47,426 bases of DNA from assembly GCA_049999765.1 (NCBI GenBank), contig JBNGIQ010009479.1, positions 1 to 47,426 of the forward strand. The letters are read 5' to 3'. Shown in pieces: positions 20,280 through 29,103 of the stretch (positions are counted from its first letter, which is position 1; each line of letters begins with the position of its first letter). The translations under genes and the position numbers were made by a program. The DNA comes from Phaeoceros laevis (taxonomy: Eukaryota; Anthocerotophyta; Anthocerotopsida; Notothyladales). The notes below the pieces were generated by a model. It ran no database searches, had not been told where the DNA came from, and was given only the letters and a program-made list of their open reading frames with translations.

Positions 20280-22706
20280 TTAGCATGCCCAAGTGACAGA
20301 CTTTGCCTCTGGTGCATCTGGATCTGTTGTAAGACCCATAGCCCTAGAAAACTTTTCATGCTTATCCCTGGCTAGCGCTTTTGTTAGCAAGTCAGCCAGG
20401 TTCTCATCTGTGGGCACATACTGCAGGTTGGCTTGCCCTTCCGCTATCACCTGACGAATGAAGTGATGCTTGATTTCAATGTGCTTCGTCCTTGCATGCA
20501 TAACCGGGTTCTGAGCGAGCGCAATGGCTGACTGGTTGTCGCTCAATAACAGAGTTGGAGCATTCTGAGGCTGATCCAGATATGCCAACAGCTCTCTTGC
20601 ATGAATAATATCCTGAGCAGCTGTTGTTGTTGATATGTACTCAGCCTCCGTAGACGATAGAGCAACCACCTGCTGCTTTTTACTGTGCCAGCCGATTATG
20701 GTAGCATCCGACTCGTCCTTGCCTAGCATCAGGCAGTGAGCTGAGATGGACTTCCTGCTGTCAGAGTCGGATGCCCAGTCAGCATCACAGAAGCATGTTA
20801 ATAACAGGTTTTGTGGCCTCTGCTTGTAGAGAAGTCCGAGTCTTGGCGTTCCACCCAGGTTACGAAGTATCCTTTGTACTCCATGCCAATGTGCTGTTCC
20901 ATAGTTTGACAAGAACTGAGAGGTAACCCCGACTGAATGTGCTAGCTCAGGTCTTGTCCAGTTGCGAAAGTATATTGCTACTCCCACTACAGGTCTGTAG
21001 GGAACTCGCTCCATCTCTTGACGTTCTTGCTCAGTAGTAGGACATTGTGCTAACGTGAGCTTATCCCCTATGGCCATGGGTGTAGCAGCTGGCTTGGCCC
21101 CTTCTAGCCTAAACCTGATCATGACTTGTTTGACAAATGATGCCTGATGTATGAAGATACTGTGCCTTGTGAAACTCTGTACTATTTGTATTCCAAGAAA
21201 GAAGGTTAGTAGCCCTAGGTCTGACATGTCAAATTCTGCAGTTAAGAAGCCTTTAACTTTTGTCATGAGCGCAGGACTGCTAGCTATGATGATACAATCA
21301 TCGACGTACAGTGCCAAGTACACTACATCATTTTTGTCATGCATTTTGTAACCATTACTGTCAGCTTCGCTTTGAACAAACCCACAGCTCTTCAGGTATG
21401 TGTTGATACGCTTGTACCATTCTCTAGGAGATTGTTTCAAGCCGTAGATAGTTTTGACTAATCTACATACCTTCGTTGGATGTGCAGGGTCGACGAAGCC
21501 CTCAGGCTGCCTCATATAGATCGACTCTTCTAAGGTGCCATTAAGGAAGGCAGTTTTCACATCCATATGCTCCATTTTGTAGTCATTCTGGGCAGCGATG
21601 GCGAACAGAGTCCTTATTGAGGTGGCACGTACGACTGGTGAGAATGTTTCTGTATAGTCAAGACCTTCAACTTGACTGTAGCCTTTTGCGACCAGGCGTG
21701 CCTTGAACCTTGCCACTGTGCCATCTGGATTAAGCTTGCGTTTGAATACCCACTTACATGTGACAGCTTTCCTGCCTGGAGGCAAGTCTTCCAGCACCCA
21801 TGTTTTATTGTCCATAAGTGACTTGTATTCTGACGCAATGCCTTCTGTCCATTGCTTGCCCTCGGTTGGATGATTGATGGCCTCCTGGTACGTAAGTGGT
21901 TCTGGCATCTCAAGGGGTGTGCCACCATCCTGAACCAGGAACGACGTGGGCCACATGGGTGGCTGTGCCCATTCAGAAGGCGACGACGTATGGTGCCTTG
22001 AGCTCCTTCGAAGAGGTTGCGACTCCTTGACTTGTGTCGGTTCAGGTTGAACTGGCGGCAGCTCTTCAGATGCAGGTAACGCCGGTTCAACCACATCTTC
22101 ATCCATCATGTCATCATCATGCGTGGCTTCCACATAGGCATCATCATCATCAATCTGAACATCTGACTGTATTTCAGGTTCTGAAGCACCATTCTGTGAA
22201 ACTTCGTCATCCTCTGGAAATATACTTGGTTCAGTATCCACTGCTGGAGGCGCTGAGGATGGGACAGTCACAGTTGTAGGTCCAGAACTACTTCCAGCTT
22301 GTGATGATGGCTGCGGAAGCGTAGGCCCAAAGGTATAGCTATCTGGATCACCATGCGTTGCTTCCCCAGTAGGCTCATACCTTTCATTCGTAGCTCGTTG
22401 CTCTGCAGAATCAGTTAGAAGGTACTGCTCATGGAAGATTACACTGCGAGCATGTGTGATAGTTCTGCTGTTGGGATCAAACAATTTGTATCCCTTGATG
22501 CCTTCAGTGTACCCAATAAAGACATATTTTCTGGCCTTGTAATCTAACTTCACTCGTTGGTCCTCTGAGAGGTGTGCATATGCTGGAGAACCGAAGATGC
22601 GAAGGTGATTTATACGCGGCTTGTGAGATGTCCATCTCTTATAAGGTGTAGTGCCCTTGTAAACACTGGTGGGGAGGCGATTGATCACATAGGCTGCTGT
22701 AGCCAC
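20280..22706 (-). CDS. integrase C-terminus, reverse transcriptase and RNase H of copia B
   Basis: An intact 808-codon frame after the TAG. It starts in the integrase C-terminal region (NRLPTSVYKGTTPYKRW, LRIFGSPAYAHLSEDQR, VFIGYTEGIKGYKLFD) and has an acidic linker. RT follows ([51 protein letters not shown] near residue 467). RNase H follows (CDADWASDSDSRKSISAHC, LSSTEAEYISTT, SDNQSAIALAQNPVMHARTK). It copies element RNA to DNA in virus-like particles. The true product starts upstream in the integrase frame, same phase. Confidence 0.93.
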   Translation of the reverse strand: MATAAYVINRLPTSVYKGTTPYKRWTSHKPRINHLRIFGSPAYAHLSEDQRVKLDYKARKYVFIGYTEGIKGYKLFDPNSRTITHARSVIFHEQYLLTDSAEQRATNERYEPTGEATHGDPDSYTFGPTLPQPSSQAGSSSGPTTVTVPSSAPPAVDTEPSIFPEDDEVSQNGASEPEIQSDVQIDDDDAYVEATHDDDMMDEDVVEPALPASEELPPVQPEPTQVKESQPLRRSSRHHTSSPSEWAQPPMWPTSFLVQDGGTPLEMPEPLTYQEAINHPTEGKQWTEGIASEYKSLMDNKTWVLEDLPPGRKAVTCKWVFKRKLNPDGTVARFKARLVAKGYSQVEGLDYTETFSPVVRATSIRTLFAIAAQNDYKMEHMDVKTAFLNGTLEESIYMRQPEGFVDPAHPTKVCRLVKTIYGLKQSPREWYKRINTYLKSCGFVQSEADSNGYKMHDKNDVVYLALYVDDCIIIASSPALMTKVKGFLTAEFDMSDLGLLTFFLGIQIVQSFTRHSIFIHQASFVKQVMIRFRLEGAKPAATPMAIGDKLTLAQCPTTEQERQEMERVPYRPVVGVAIYFRNWTRPELAHSVGVTSQFLSNYGTAHWHGVQRILRNLGGTPRLGLLYKQRPQNLLLTCFCDADWASDSDSRKSISAHCLMLGKDESDATIIGWHSKKQQVVALSSTEAEYISTTTAAQDIIHARELLAYLDQPQNAPTLLLSDNQSAIALAQNPVMHARTKHIEIKHHFIRQVIAEGQANLQYVPTDENLADLLTKALARDKHEKFSRAMGLTTDPDAPEAKSVTWAC

Positions 22707-22715
22707 TGCTTCACC

Positions 22716-23819
22716 CTAGTATCCCCTAGAAAGGCCAGCCAGTTTTAGCATAGACTTTGCAGTCTCTTGCAGACGTCGATTGGTCAACTCAACGATTGGA
22801 TTTTGCGAGGAAGTATAAGGTACTGTGTACTGGCGTGCTATCCCCAGCTCCTTGCAATAATCCACAAACGCATCACTGCAGTACTCACCTCCGTTGTCAC
22901 TGCGCAGGATTTTAAGGAGTTGACCAGTTTGGCATTGAGCATAGGTGACATACTCATGAAAACAACCAAGAGTTTGGCTTTTAAACTTGATGAGGTACAC
23001 CACCNNNNNNNNNNNNNNNNNNNNNNNNNNNNNNNNNNNNNNNNNNNNNNNNNNNNNNNNNNNNNNNNNNNNNNNNNNNNNNNNNNNNNNNNNNNNNNNN
23101 NNNNNNNNNNNNNNNNNNNNNNNNNNNNNNNNNNNNNNNNNNNNNNNNNNNNNNNNNNNNNNNNNNNNNNNNNNNNNNNNNNNNNNNNNNNNNNNNNNNN
23201 NNNNNNNNNNNNNNNNNNNNNNNNNNNNNNNNNNNNNNNNNNNNNNNNNNNNNNNNNNNNNNNNNNNNNNNNNNNNNNNNNNNNNNNNNNNNNNNNNNNN
23301 NNNNNNNNNNNNNNNNNNNNNNNNNNNNNNNNNNNNNNNNNNNNNNNNNNNNNNNNNNNNNNNNNNNNNNNNNNNNNNNNNNNNNNNNNNNNNNNNNNNN
23401 NNNNGAAAACAACCAAGAGTTTGGCTTTTAAACTTGATGAGGTACACCACCAGGTATCGGCTCCAATCATCGATAAAGGTAAGTATATACTTAGCGCCAC
23501 CAAAAGTTGAGGTAGACATAGGACCACATAAGTCCGAGTGCACCAGCTCAAGTAGCTTTGTAGCACGCATTGGATTGGAGTCAGTATAGGGGAGCCGGTG
23601 GTGTTTGCCAAAGACACATGCTTCGCAAAACTGCTTGTCAACATTCTTCAGTAAGAACTGCTCCCTGTATAGTGTGGTCGAGCTGGCGACCATAGCCTTC
23701 ATCTTCTCAAAGTTGGTATGCCCGAGGCGACAGTGCCAAAGCATTGTTTGTTGTTTAGCATAGGCTGCAAGTGTGACGTAGCAAGATGCAGCTAGAGGAA
23801 GCTTCGATACAAAGTCCAA
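22716..23819 (-). pseudogene. integrase of copia B, containing an assembly gap
   Basis: GAG-pre zinc region MLWHCRLGHTNFEKMKAMV, then FCEACVFGKH. The integrase core follows: LLELVHSDLCGPM, LRSDNGGEYC and TSSQNPIVELTNRR (normally ...VAE, here VEL). It ends at TAG 22716-22718 in RGY-stop-GEAVATAAY, where the copia consensus has Trp. The 400 N at 23005-23404 sit between two copies of the same 47 bp; removing 447 bp keeps the frame, so the gap is probably not real sequence. The frame overlaps the gag-protease frame by 28 nt. Confidence 0.88.
22958..23451. other. assembly gap (400 N) with duplicated 47-bp flanks
   Basis: N at 23005-23404. 22958-23004 is identical to 23405-23451 (gaaaacaaccaagagtttgg...). 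Overlapping contig ends were placed either side of an arbitrary-size gap. Confidence 0.92.
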
Positions 23820-25150
23820 TTTGTAAATGTCGTTGACTGGAATACCAGTAGCCCTGACATATTCTGTGGATCTGTGATTGTGCAGGTGGTTCCACTGAAG
23901 AATATGTCATACGACGTTTGCACAGAAAACTTAAGAAGTGACACAAGGTTCTTGACCAACTTAGGGACGTGAAGGACATCCTGGAGGTGAATAGTGGTAT
24001 AATCCTTCAGAAGGATAGGTACTGTACCTCTACCAGCTATTGGACTGCCTCTGTCATCACCCATCATGATGACCTGACCTGGAGGTAACTTGGTATATGC
24101 ACTGAATGCATCCCTTTGACGGCAACAATGGGCTGATGCCCCTGAGTCTAGAAACCAGGAGTTAGCTTCAGCTTCAGTTGATACCAAACATACAGTCAAC
24201 AATGTGTTAGTTTTCCGTTGTGCAAGGTGAGTTTCTGCAGGGGGTGCTGTTCTCTGAGGCTCATTAGCCTTTTTCTTCCTGCATTCCGCTTCATAATGGC
24301 CTGGAATCAGACACCAGTTGCAGGGTCCTTTCTTTTTGACTGATCCCGGAATAGGAGGTCGCTTTCTGAAGCTGCTGTTGCTATTGTTGTGTTGTGGCCA
24401 GGACTGTCGAGATGGTGGCCTCCGAGAACCTCTGGTTGCACCTGATGCAAAGAGTATCCTGTTCGAGGCCTCTCCGCGCTGGGAGGTGCCACCTCGTGTT
24501 GCAGCCCTACTAGACTCTTCCTCAAAGAGGGCTCCTATGAGGTCAGATAGCGTCACTGCTGGATTCTGACCTTGGGGAGTTGCTTGCGCAATATTCCTCA
24601 GTGTTGTACTATGATTACTCACAAAGGTACGATAGCTTGGTGGTAACGATAGTAATAGGGCAATAGCAGCTTGATATTCTGAAAGCGTAGTACCTGCTGA
24701 GACCAACTTAGATCTCAGCTGTCTGAACTTGCTTACATGCTGTTCAACTGAATCAGTTTCTTTCATAAATAAGTTGTAAAGAGCTCGTGTTGCTGACAAC
24801 GTCGATGCTCCATTAACCACTTCGTATTGTTGTGTCATGGAGTCCCACACAGCTTTGGTGGACTCCGCATTGCGAGTGTGATGCATCATGGTTCCATCCA
24901 ACGCTGCTTGGATGACTCCAAGAGCGCGGAGATCGAGCTTATTCCAAGTTGCAATCACATCTGCTGTTGCCGTCGTTGGTGGTTTGGGTTTTGTACCATC
25001 CACAACACCCCATAGTTCATTCTCCTGCAGTATAGTCTTGATTCTCATAGCCCACACATCAAAGTTGGTTCCAGCAAATCGGTCTTTCTCCTTGAAATCA
25101 ACTTTCATGTGGACTATTGGTGCCGGGTTAGCACCACCACCTCCTGACAT
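23792..25150 (-). CDS. gag and protease of copia B
   Basis: An intact 452-codon frame. MSGGGGANPAPIVHMKVDFK opens the UBN2-type gag domain (AGTNFDVWAMRIKTILQ; ALLLSLPPSYRTFVSNHS). The zinc knuckle is CNWCLIPGHYEAEC (CX2CX4HX4C) and the protease active site WFLDSGASAHCCRQ (DSG), then VLHVPKLVKNLVS. Just after TITDPQ the homologous reading passes into the integrase frame (VRATGIPVNDIYKLDFV), so a one-base deletion or a frameshift is needed for a gag-pol product. The ATG at 25150 was chosen because C and D align from the following VDFKEKDRF. Confidence 0.92.
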   Translation of the reverse strand: MSGGGGANPAPIVHMKVDFKEKDRFAGTNFDVWAMRIKTILQENELWGVVDGTKPKPPTTATADVIATWNKLDLRALGVIQAALDGTMMHHTRNAESTKAVWDSMTQQYEVVNGASTLSATRALYNLFMKETDSVEQHVSKFRQLRSKLVSAGTTLSEYQAAIALLLSLPPSYRTFVSNHSTTLRNIAQATPQGQNPAVTLSDLIGALFEEESSRAATRGGTSQRGEASNRILFASGATRGSRRPPSRQSWPQHNNSNSSFRKRPPIPGSVKKKGPCNWCLIPGHYEAECRKKKANEPQRTAPPAETHLAQRKTNTLLTVCLVSTEAEANSWFLDSGASAHCCRQRDAFSAYTKLPPGQVIMMGDDRGSPIAGRGTVPILLKDYTTIHLQDVLHVPKLVKNLVSLLKFSVQTSYDIFFSGTTCTITDPQNMSGLLVFQSTTFTNWTLYRSFL

Positions 25151-25397
25151 GTTGTTTTTTCAACTGGTTTTTGATGGCTTGTACTGCGAGTGCCCTTGCG
25201 AGTATCTCTGCAGGTGTGAGTGGAGGTGTTTGAGGAGGAGTAGACAGCCCAAGGGGGTCTACTTTGATCTGACCTGTGGTGAATCTACCACTACCACTAG
25301 GTGTTATGCGCAGAGGGATCTTATTGCGTCTGCCTCGACCTGACATGGACAAATATCAACGGAAGGCAACGTATTCTAGACATTGACAAATTGATTG

Positions 25398-25838
25398 TTA
25401 GAAATCAGGAAATGAATAATGCTTTCGTGGAGCGGTCTTCCCTTTCTCGTCACAATAGCTCTTTCTTGGAACAGACGGAGGCATTGAAGCCGATGCTCCC
25501 CATAGGTACTCCAACTGACTGACCAGTGACCTTATCAGGTTCTGATTGTGTAGCACTTCGTCTGTTAAGAAAGCTATCTGATTTTTATGATCCGTGACAT
25601 ACTGACTGAATGCAGTGGTGTCTTGTGCAGGTTCTTGTGCAAGCTGTGTGTAGGCCAACGGTGAGGGAGGGACACTGTCTGCACAATCTTGACACTGTGG
25701 GTAGCAGAAGACTCCACCACGGGTTTCTAAGTGACCACACGCAAGGCACTTGTACTTCCGCAGTGGCTGATGCTGTTGTGTTTGTCTTTGTCCCACAGGA
25801 TTCGATGACGGCTGCGAATTCCTCTTGCGCCTAGGCAT
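25398..25838 (-). CDS. leader ORF 0b of copia B (zinc-ribbon-like and coiled-coil protein)
   Basis: Starts MPRRKRNSQPS, 7 nt after the 0a stop, as in C where the second leader ORF starts MPRQRN. It contains KCLACGHLETRGGVFCYPQC followed by QDC, a CX2CX10CX3CX2C cysteine array that could bind zinc. A heptad-like helix follows (AFLTDEVLHNQNLIRSLVSQ). TAA at 25398-25400 ends it. Past the stop, the same frame resumes as SGRGRRNKIPLRITPSGSGR to AEILARALAVQAIKNQLKK, matching the region just before gag in C and D. No family recognised; nucleic-acid binding is inference from the basic and Cys-rich parts. Confidence 0.6.
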   Translation of the reverse strand: MPRRKRNSQPSSNPVGQRQTQQHQPLRKYKCLACGHLETRGGVFCYPQCQDCADSVPPSPLAYTQLAQEPAQDTTAFSQYVTDHKNQIAFLTDEVLHNQNLIRSLVSQLEYLWGASASMPPSVPRKSYCDEKGKTAPRKHYSFPDF

Positions 25839-25845
25839 CGCGCAA

Positions 25846-26025
25846 CTAGGAGTAGTAGTGGTACACGGCTTCTGCCAAGAATGCGTCGGCCATTGCGCCG
25901 AATCTGGTAAGTGCAACTCTTAGCGATGCGATTACTGCCCGGAAGTCCTTGTGCGCAAGATCTTTGATACAGGCTTCTGATTTGCAGGTTGCGCACTTGC
26001 TGGCAGGTGGCGTGTGAGCGTCCAT
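25846..26025 (-). CDS. leader ORF 0a of copia B (59-aa protein ending YHYYS)
   Basis: The first leader ORF after the primer site. MDAHTPPASKCATCKSEAC has a CxxC; HKDFRAVIASLRVALTRFG leads to a hydrophobic AFLAEAVYHYYS and TAG at 25846-25848. It aligns along its length with 18251-18427 of C. An in-frame upstream ATG exists at 26061; 26025 is preferred because C starts at the matching Met. Conservation at protein level between two diverged elements argues for a real gene. Confidence 0.65.
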   Translation of the reverse strand: MDAHTPPASKCATCKSEACIKDLAHKDFRAVIASLRVALTRFGAMADAFLAEAVYHYYS

Positions 26026-26135
26026 GCCTCCTGCTTCATACCATGAGGTCAGCGTTGTCACAGGAGACTGGCATCTTCCCAGGGGAGCGTGCTGGACTGC
26101 CCTGTGACAGCGCTATCCCTTCTGGGATGTAGCCG

Positions 26136-26147
26136 GCTCTGATACCT
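26136..26147 (-). promoter_or_regulatory. primer-binding site of copia B
   Basis: Minus strand aGGTATCAGAGC, initiator tRNA-Met type with one mismatch (A for the first T), adjacent to the LTR end ...CCTCA. Confidence 0.88.
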
Positions 26148-26397
26148 TGAGGATCTAAGCAGATCGTAGGATCGATTAGAGAGAATTAAGTGTAAGGAAA
26201 GAAGTGAATTATGTGTGAGGGCGGTGCGCCCCTTAAACATGTGCGCGGGCACCGAACCGGTGTGTCCCGTGAGTGTGGCGTTCGGTTATTGGGTCGTGAC
26301 CGTTGAGGTCACGACCTTTGCTATCTATAAGTAATTTAAATGACCTTTAATTACCTATCTATTTATGACTATTAAATAATCAACTATTATATCTTTA
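26148..26397 (-). repeat. 5' LTR of copia B
   Basis: Two differences from 19353-19602; outer edge borders the ATTCA duplication at 26398-26402. Confidence 0.93.
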
Positions 26398-27718
26398 ATT
26401 CACAACATGGCACAAGGGGCAGTCACTCATAACACAACGGTGAACAACATGAAGATCGATTTCAAAGAGAAGGATAGGTTTAGTGGTATCCAGTATGATA
26501 TATGGGCATTGAGGGTACAAACCATTCTCAAGGAACATGATCTATGGCCTGTTGTTATCGGAAGTGAACCCAAGCCTGCGCAAGGAACAGCTCAAACAAC
26601 AATTGATACGCGGGTTAAACGTGGCTTATGAGCCCTTGGCATTATTCAGTCAACATTAGATGGCTCCATGATGCATCATACTCAGGATGTTGAAACAACG
26701 AAGGCAATATGGGACTCCCTGGCACAGATCTATGGAGTCACCAATGGGTCTTCAACAGTATGTGCTACACGGTCATTCTATAATCTCAAAATGCGGGAAC
26801 ATGACTCCGTTGAGCAGCATATCATAAAGTTTAGGACGTTGAGGTGTAAACTCACCTCAAGTAACTAGTACAACAACCACTGAAATGAATGCAGCAATTG
26901 CATTACTCTTGTCTTTACTTGACAGCTATAGAACCTTCGTCAGTAGTCAATCTACGTATCTCAGAGCAATAGCCCAGGCTACTCCAGCAGGTCAGACCCC
27001 TGCAGTTGCATTGTCCGACACTATTGGGGCCCTCTTGGAGGAGGAGTCCACTAGAATATCAAGCAGGAGCGGTACCTCCTCCAGGGGAGAGTCCTCAAAC
27101 AGAGCCTTATATGCAAACAAGGGCCATAAGAGGCAGCCATACCGTCAGCCTTCTCAAGGACAATATAACAATTTGAGTGCGAGTAACAACAACAGACGAA
27201 GGCCTAACACAATGCAAGTTGCTAAAAAGAAAGGCCCGTGCAATTCGTGCCTCATACTGGTCACTGGGAAGCAGACTGCCGCAAAAAGAAGGCAAATGAG
27301 CCTCGCCGTACAGCACCACATGAAAGCAATGTTGCAGTACGGAAGTCTCCCACACTACTTGCTGTGTATTGGTGTCTACACCACAATTCCGACATGCGTG
27401 GTACCTCGACTCAAGTACCTCCTCTCATATTTGTCATACACAATCTGCATTCTCCTTCTATAGGAAGGTACCAAGAGGTCAGATTGCGCTTTTAGGCGAC
27501 GGCCATGGATTGCCTATTGTACGTATAGGAACTGTACCTGTCCTACTTACCAGTGGAGTCACAATTGAGCTCGTCGATGTGCTGCATGTACCAGCAATGG
27601 TCAAAATTTGGTTTCAGTCTATCTTTTAGATACTCAGCACATGCTTAGCATGTCCTTCACTGGTGGAGAATGCCATGTTATAGACCAGTAGACAAAAGGC
27701 AAGGTTGTAGCTATAGGG
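26398..27718 (+). pseudogene. gag and protease of copia C
   Basis: ATG 26407, MAQGAVTHNTTVNNMKIDFK, then the UBN2-type gag (SGIQYDIWALRVQTILKEHD; MMHHTQDVETTKAIWDSL). TGA at 26629-26631 replaces Arg of the conserved LRALG. A frameshift near 26868 moves to TTTTEMNAAIALLLSLLDSY. The zinc knuckle is split between frames (CNSC, then GHWEADCRKK). The protease DSG is altered (YLDSSTSSHICH, near 27390). Then VLHVPAMVKIW with another shift. Clearly dead. Confidence 0.88.
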
Positions 27719-29103
27719 ATGCCTACACACAACCTGTATCAGCTGGATATACAATATAAGTTAGGCAAGCCTATCGTCAACCTGACACAAGCACAGCTAA
27801 CAGAGAGGGACACTATGTTGTGGCACTGTCGCTTGGGACATACAAAATTTGATAAACTCAAAGCAATGGTAAGCAGTAACTTACTCTATCGAGAAAAATT
27901 CATGCTGAAGTTTGTCGATAAGCAATTTTGTAAGGCATGTGTCTTCGGCAAGCATCATCGTGCTCCCCACAAGGACAGCAATCCTATGAGAGCTACTAAG
28001 GTGCTTGAACTTGTTCACTCGGATATATGTGGGCCCATGTGATGTGCACTGTCTCTTTTAGAGGTGCATGATATTTTCTATCCTTCATAGATGACTGGAG
28101 TCGATACATTATGGTGTACCTGATTAAACATAAGAGTCAGGCTCTGGAATGCTTTGAGGAGTATGTCACTTGTGCAGAAAGGCATACAGGAGGGTTACTT
28201 AAAACTTTGCGAAGTGATAATGGCAGCGAACATACCGCAGATGCCTTTGTTGATTTTTGCAAGAGCCAAGGAATCGCCCGCCAGTTGACTACTCCATATA
28301 CTTCATCTCAGAATCCTATTGCTAAGATAAGTAATCGTTATATCCAGGAACAAGCTAAATCTATGCTTAAACAAGCAGGTCTGTTACAAGGCTATTGGGC
28401 TGAAGCAGTCTCTACTGCTGCATATATTTGTAGCAGGCTACCTACAAGTGTGTTTCCAGATGCCACACCCTATGAGCGTTGGAACACATACAAACCTCGC
28501 ATCAATCATCTTCGCATGTTTGGGTCACCTGCCTATGCCCACTTATCCGAAGACCAGAGGGTGCAGCTTGATTACAAAGCGAGGAAGTATGTATTCGTAG
28601 GCTATACAGAAGGAATAAAAGGATATAAGTTGTTCGACCCTGATAACAGGGCTGTCACACTCTCACGCAGTGTTATATTTCATGAACAGCTGTTGTTGAC
28701 TTTTCCTCCAGCACCATTTCAACCCTTGATTGAAGAAGAGGCTTCTACCAGTGAACCATATGTCGAACCAATGATTCCTTGTATCAGTCTACTACTCTTA
28801 ACTCTTCTGCAGCCACGCCACACGCCACCTCCTCCAATAGTCACGGTGCCTCTAGCAGTACCTCAAGCACCACATGAACCTGTTAGTACTTTTCCTGAGG
28901 ACGATGACGTGTCAGCTGCAGCATCTGATCATGGTAATGAACATAATGCTGCAAACTCGGATGATGAACACATAGAAGATGTTGGTTCAGAACCTGATGT
29001 GGAGCAGCCCTTACCTACGCATGATTCACTGGATGCACAACAAGAGGAGCCGGCCCAGCCTAGGAGGAGTGCTCGCTACCATACGACATCTCCAGATGAG
29101 TGA
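27719..29103 (+). pseudogene. integrase of copia C
   Basis: MLWHCRLGHTKFDKLKAMV and FCKACVFGKHHRAPH (zinc region), VLELVHSDICGPM then a TGA and a damaged stretch, DDWSRYIMVYLIKHKSQ, LRSDNGSEHTADAF and TSSQNPIAKISNRY. The C-terminal motifs are LRMFGSPAYAHLSEDQR and VFVGYTEGIKGYKLFD. It retains the Trp (QGYWAEAVSTAAY) that is TAG in B and D. TGA at 29101-29103 falls at the conserved Trp of the SP(S/T)(E/D)W motif. Confidence 0.9.

Larger units (their letters stand above)
19353..26397 (-). mobile_element. Ty1/copia retrotransposon B, young, nested in C
   Basis: 250-bp LTRs at 26148-26397 (5') and 19353-19602 (3') differ at only 2 positions by eye. Duplication ATTCA flanks it. The primer site is next to the 5' LTR and a purine tract next to the 3' LTR. 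The only pol lesions seen are one TAG at 22716-22718, a one-base shift between protease and integrase, and a 400-N assembly gap. It also carries two leader ORFs and a reverse-strand accessory gene. Confidence 0.94.

Noticed and set aside
22981-23510. ORFs made of X across the 400-N gap
   Set aside because: Artefact of translating N.
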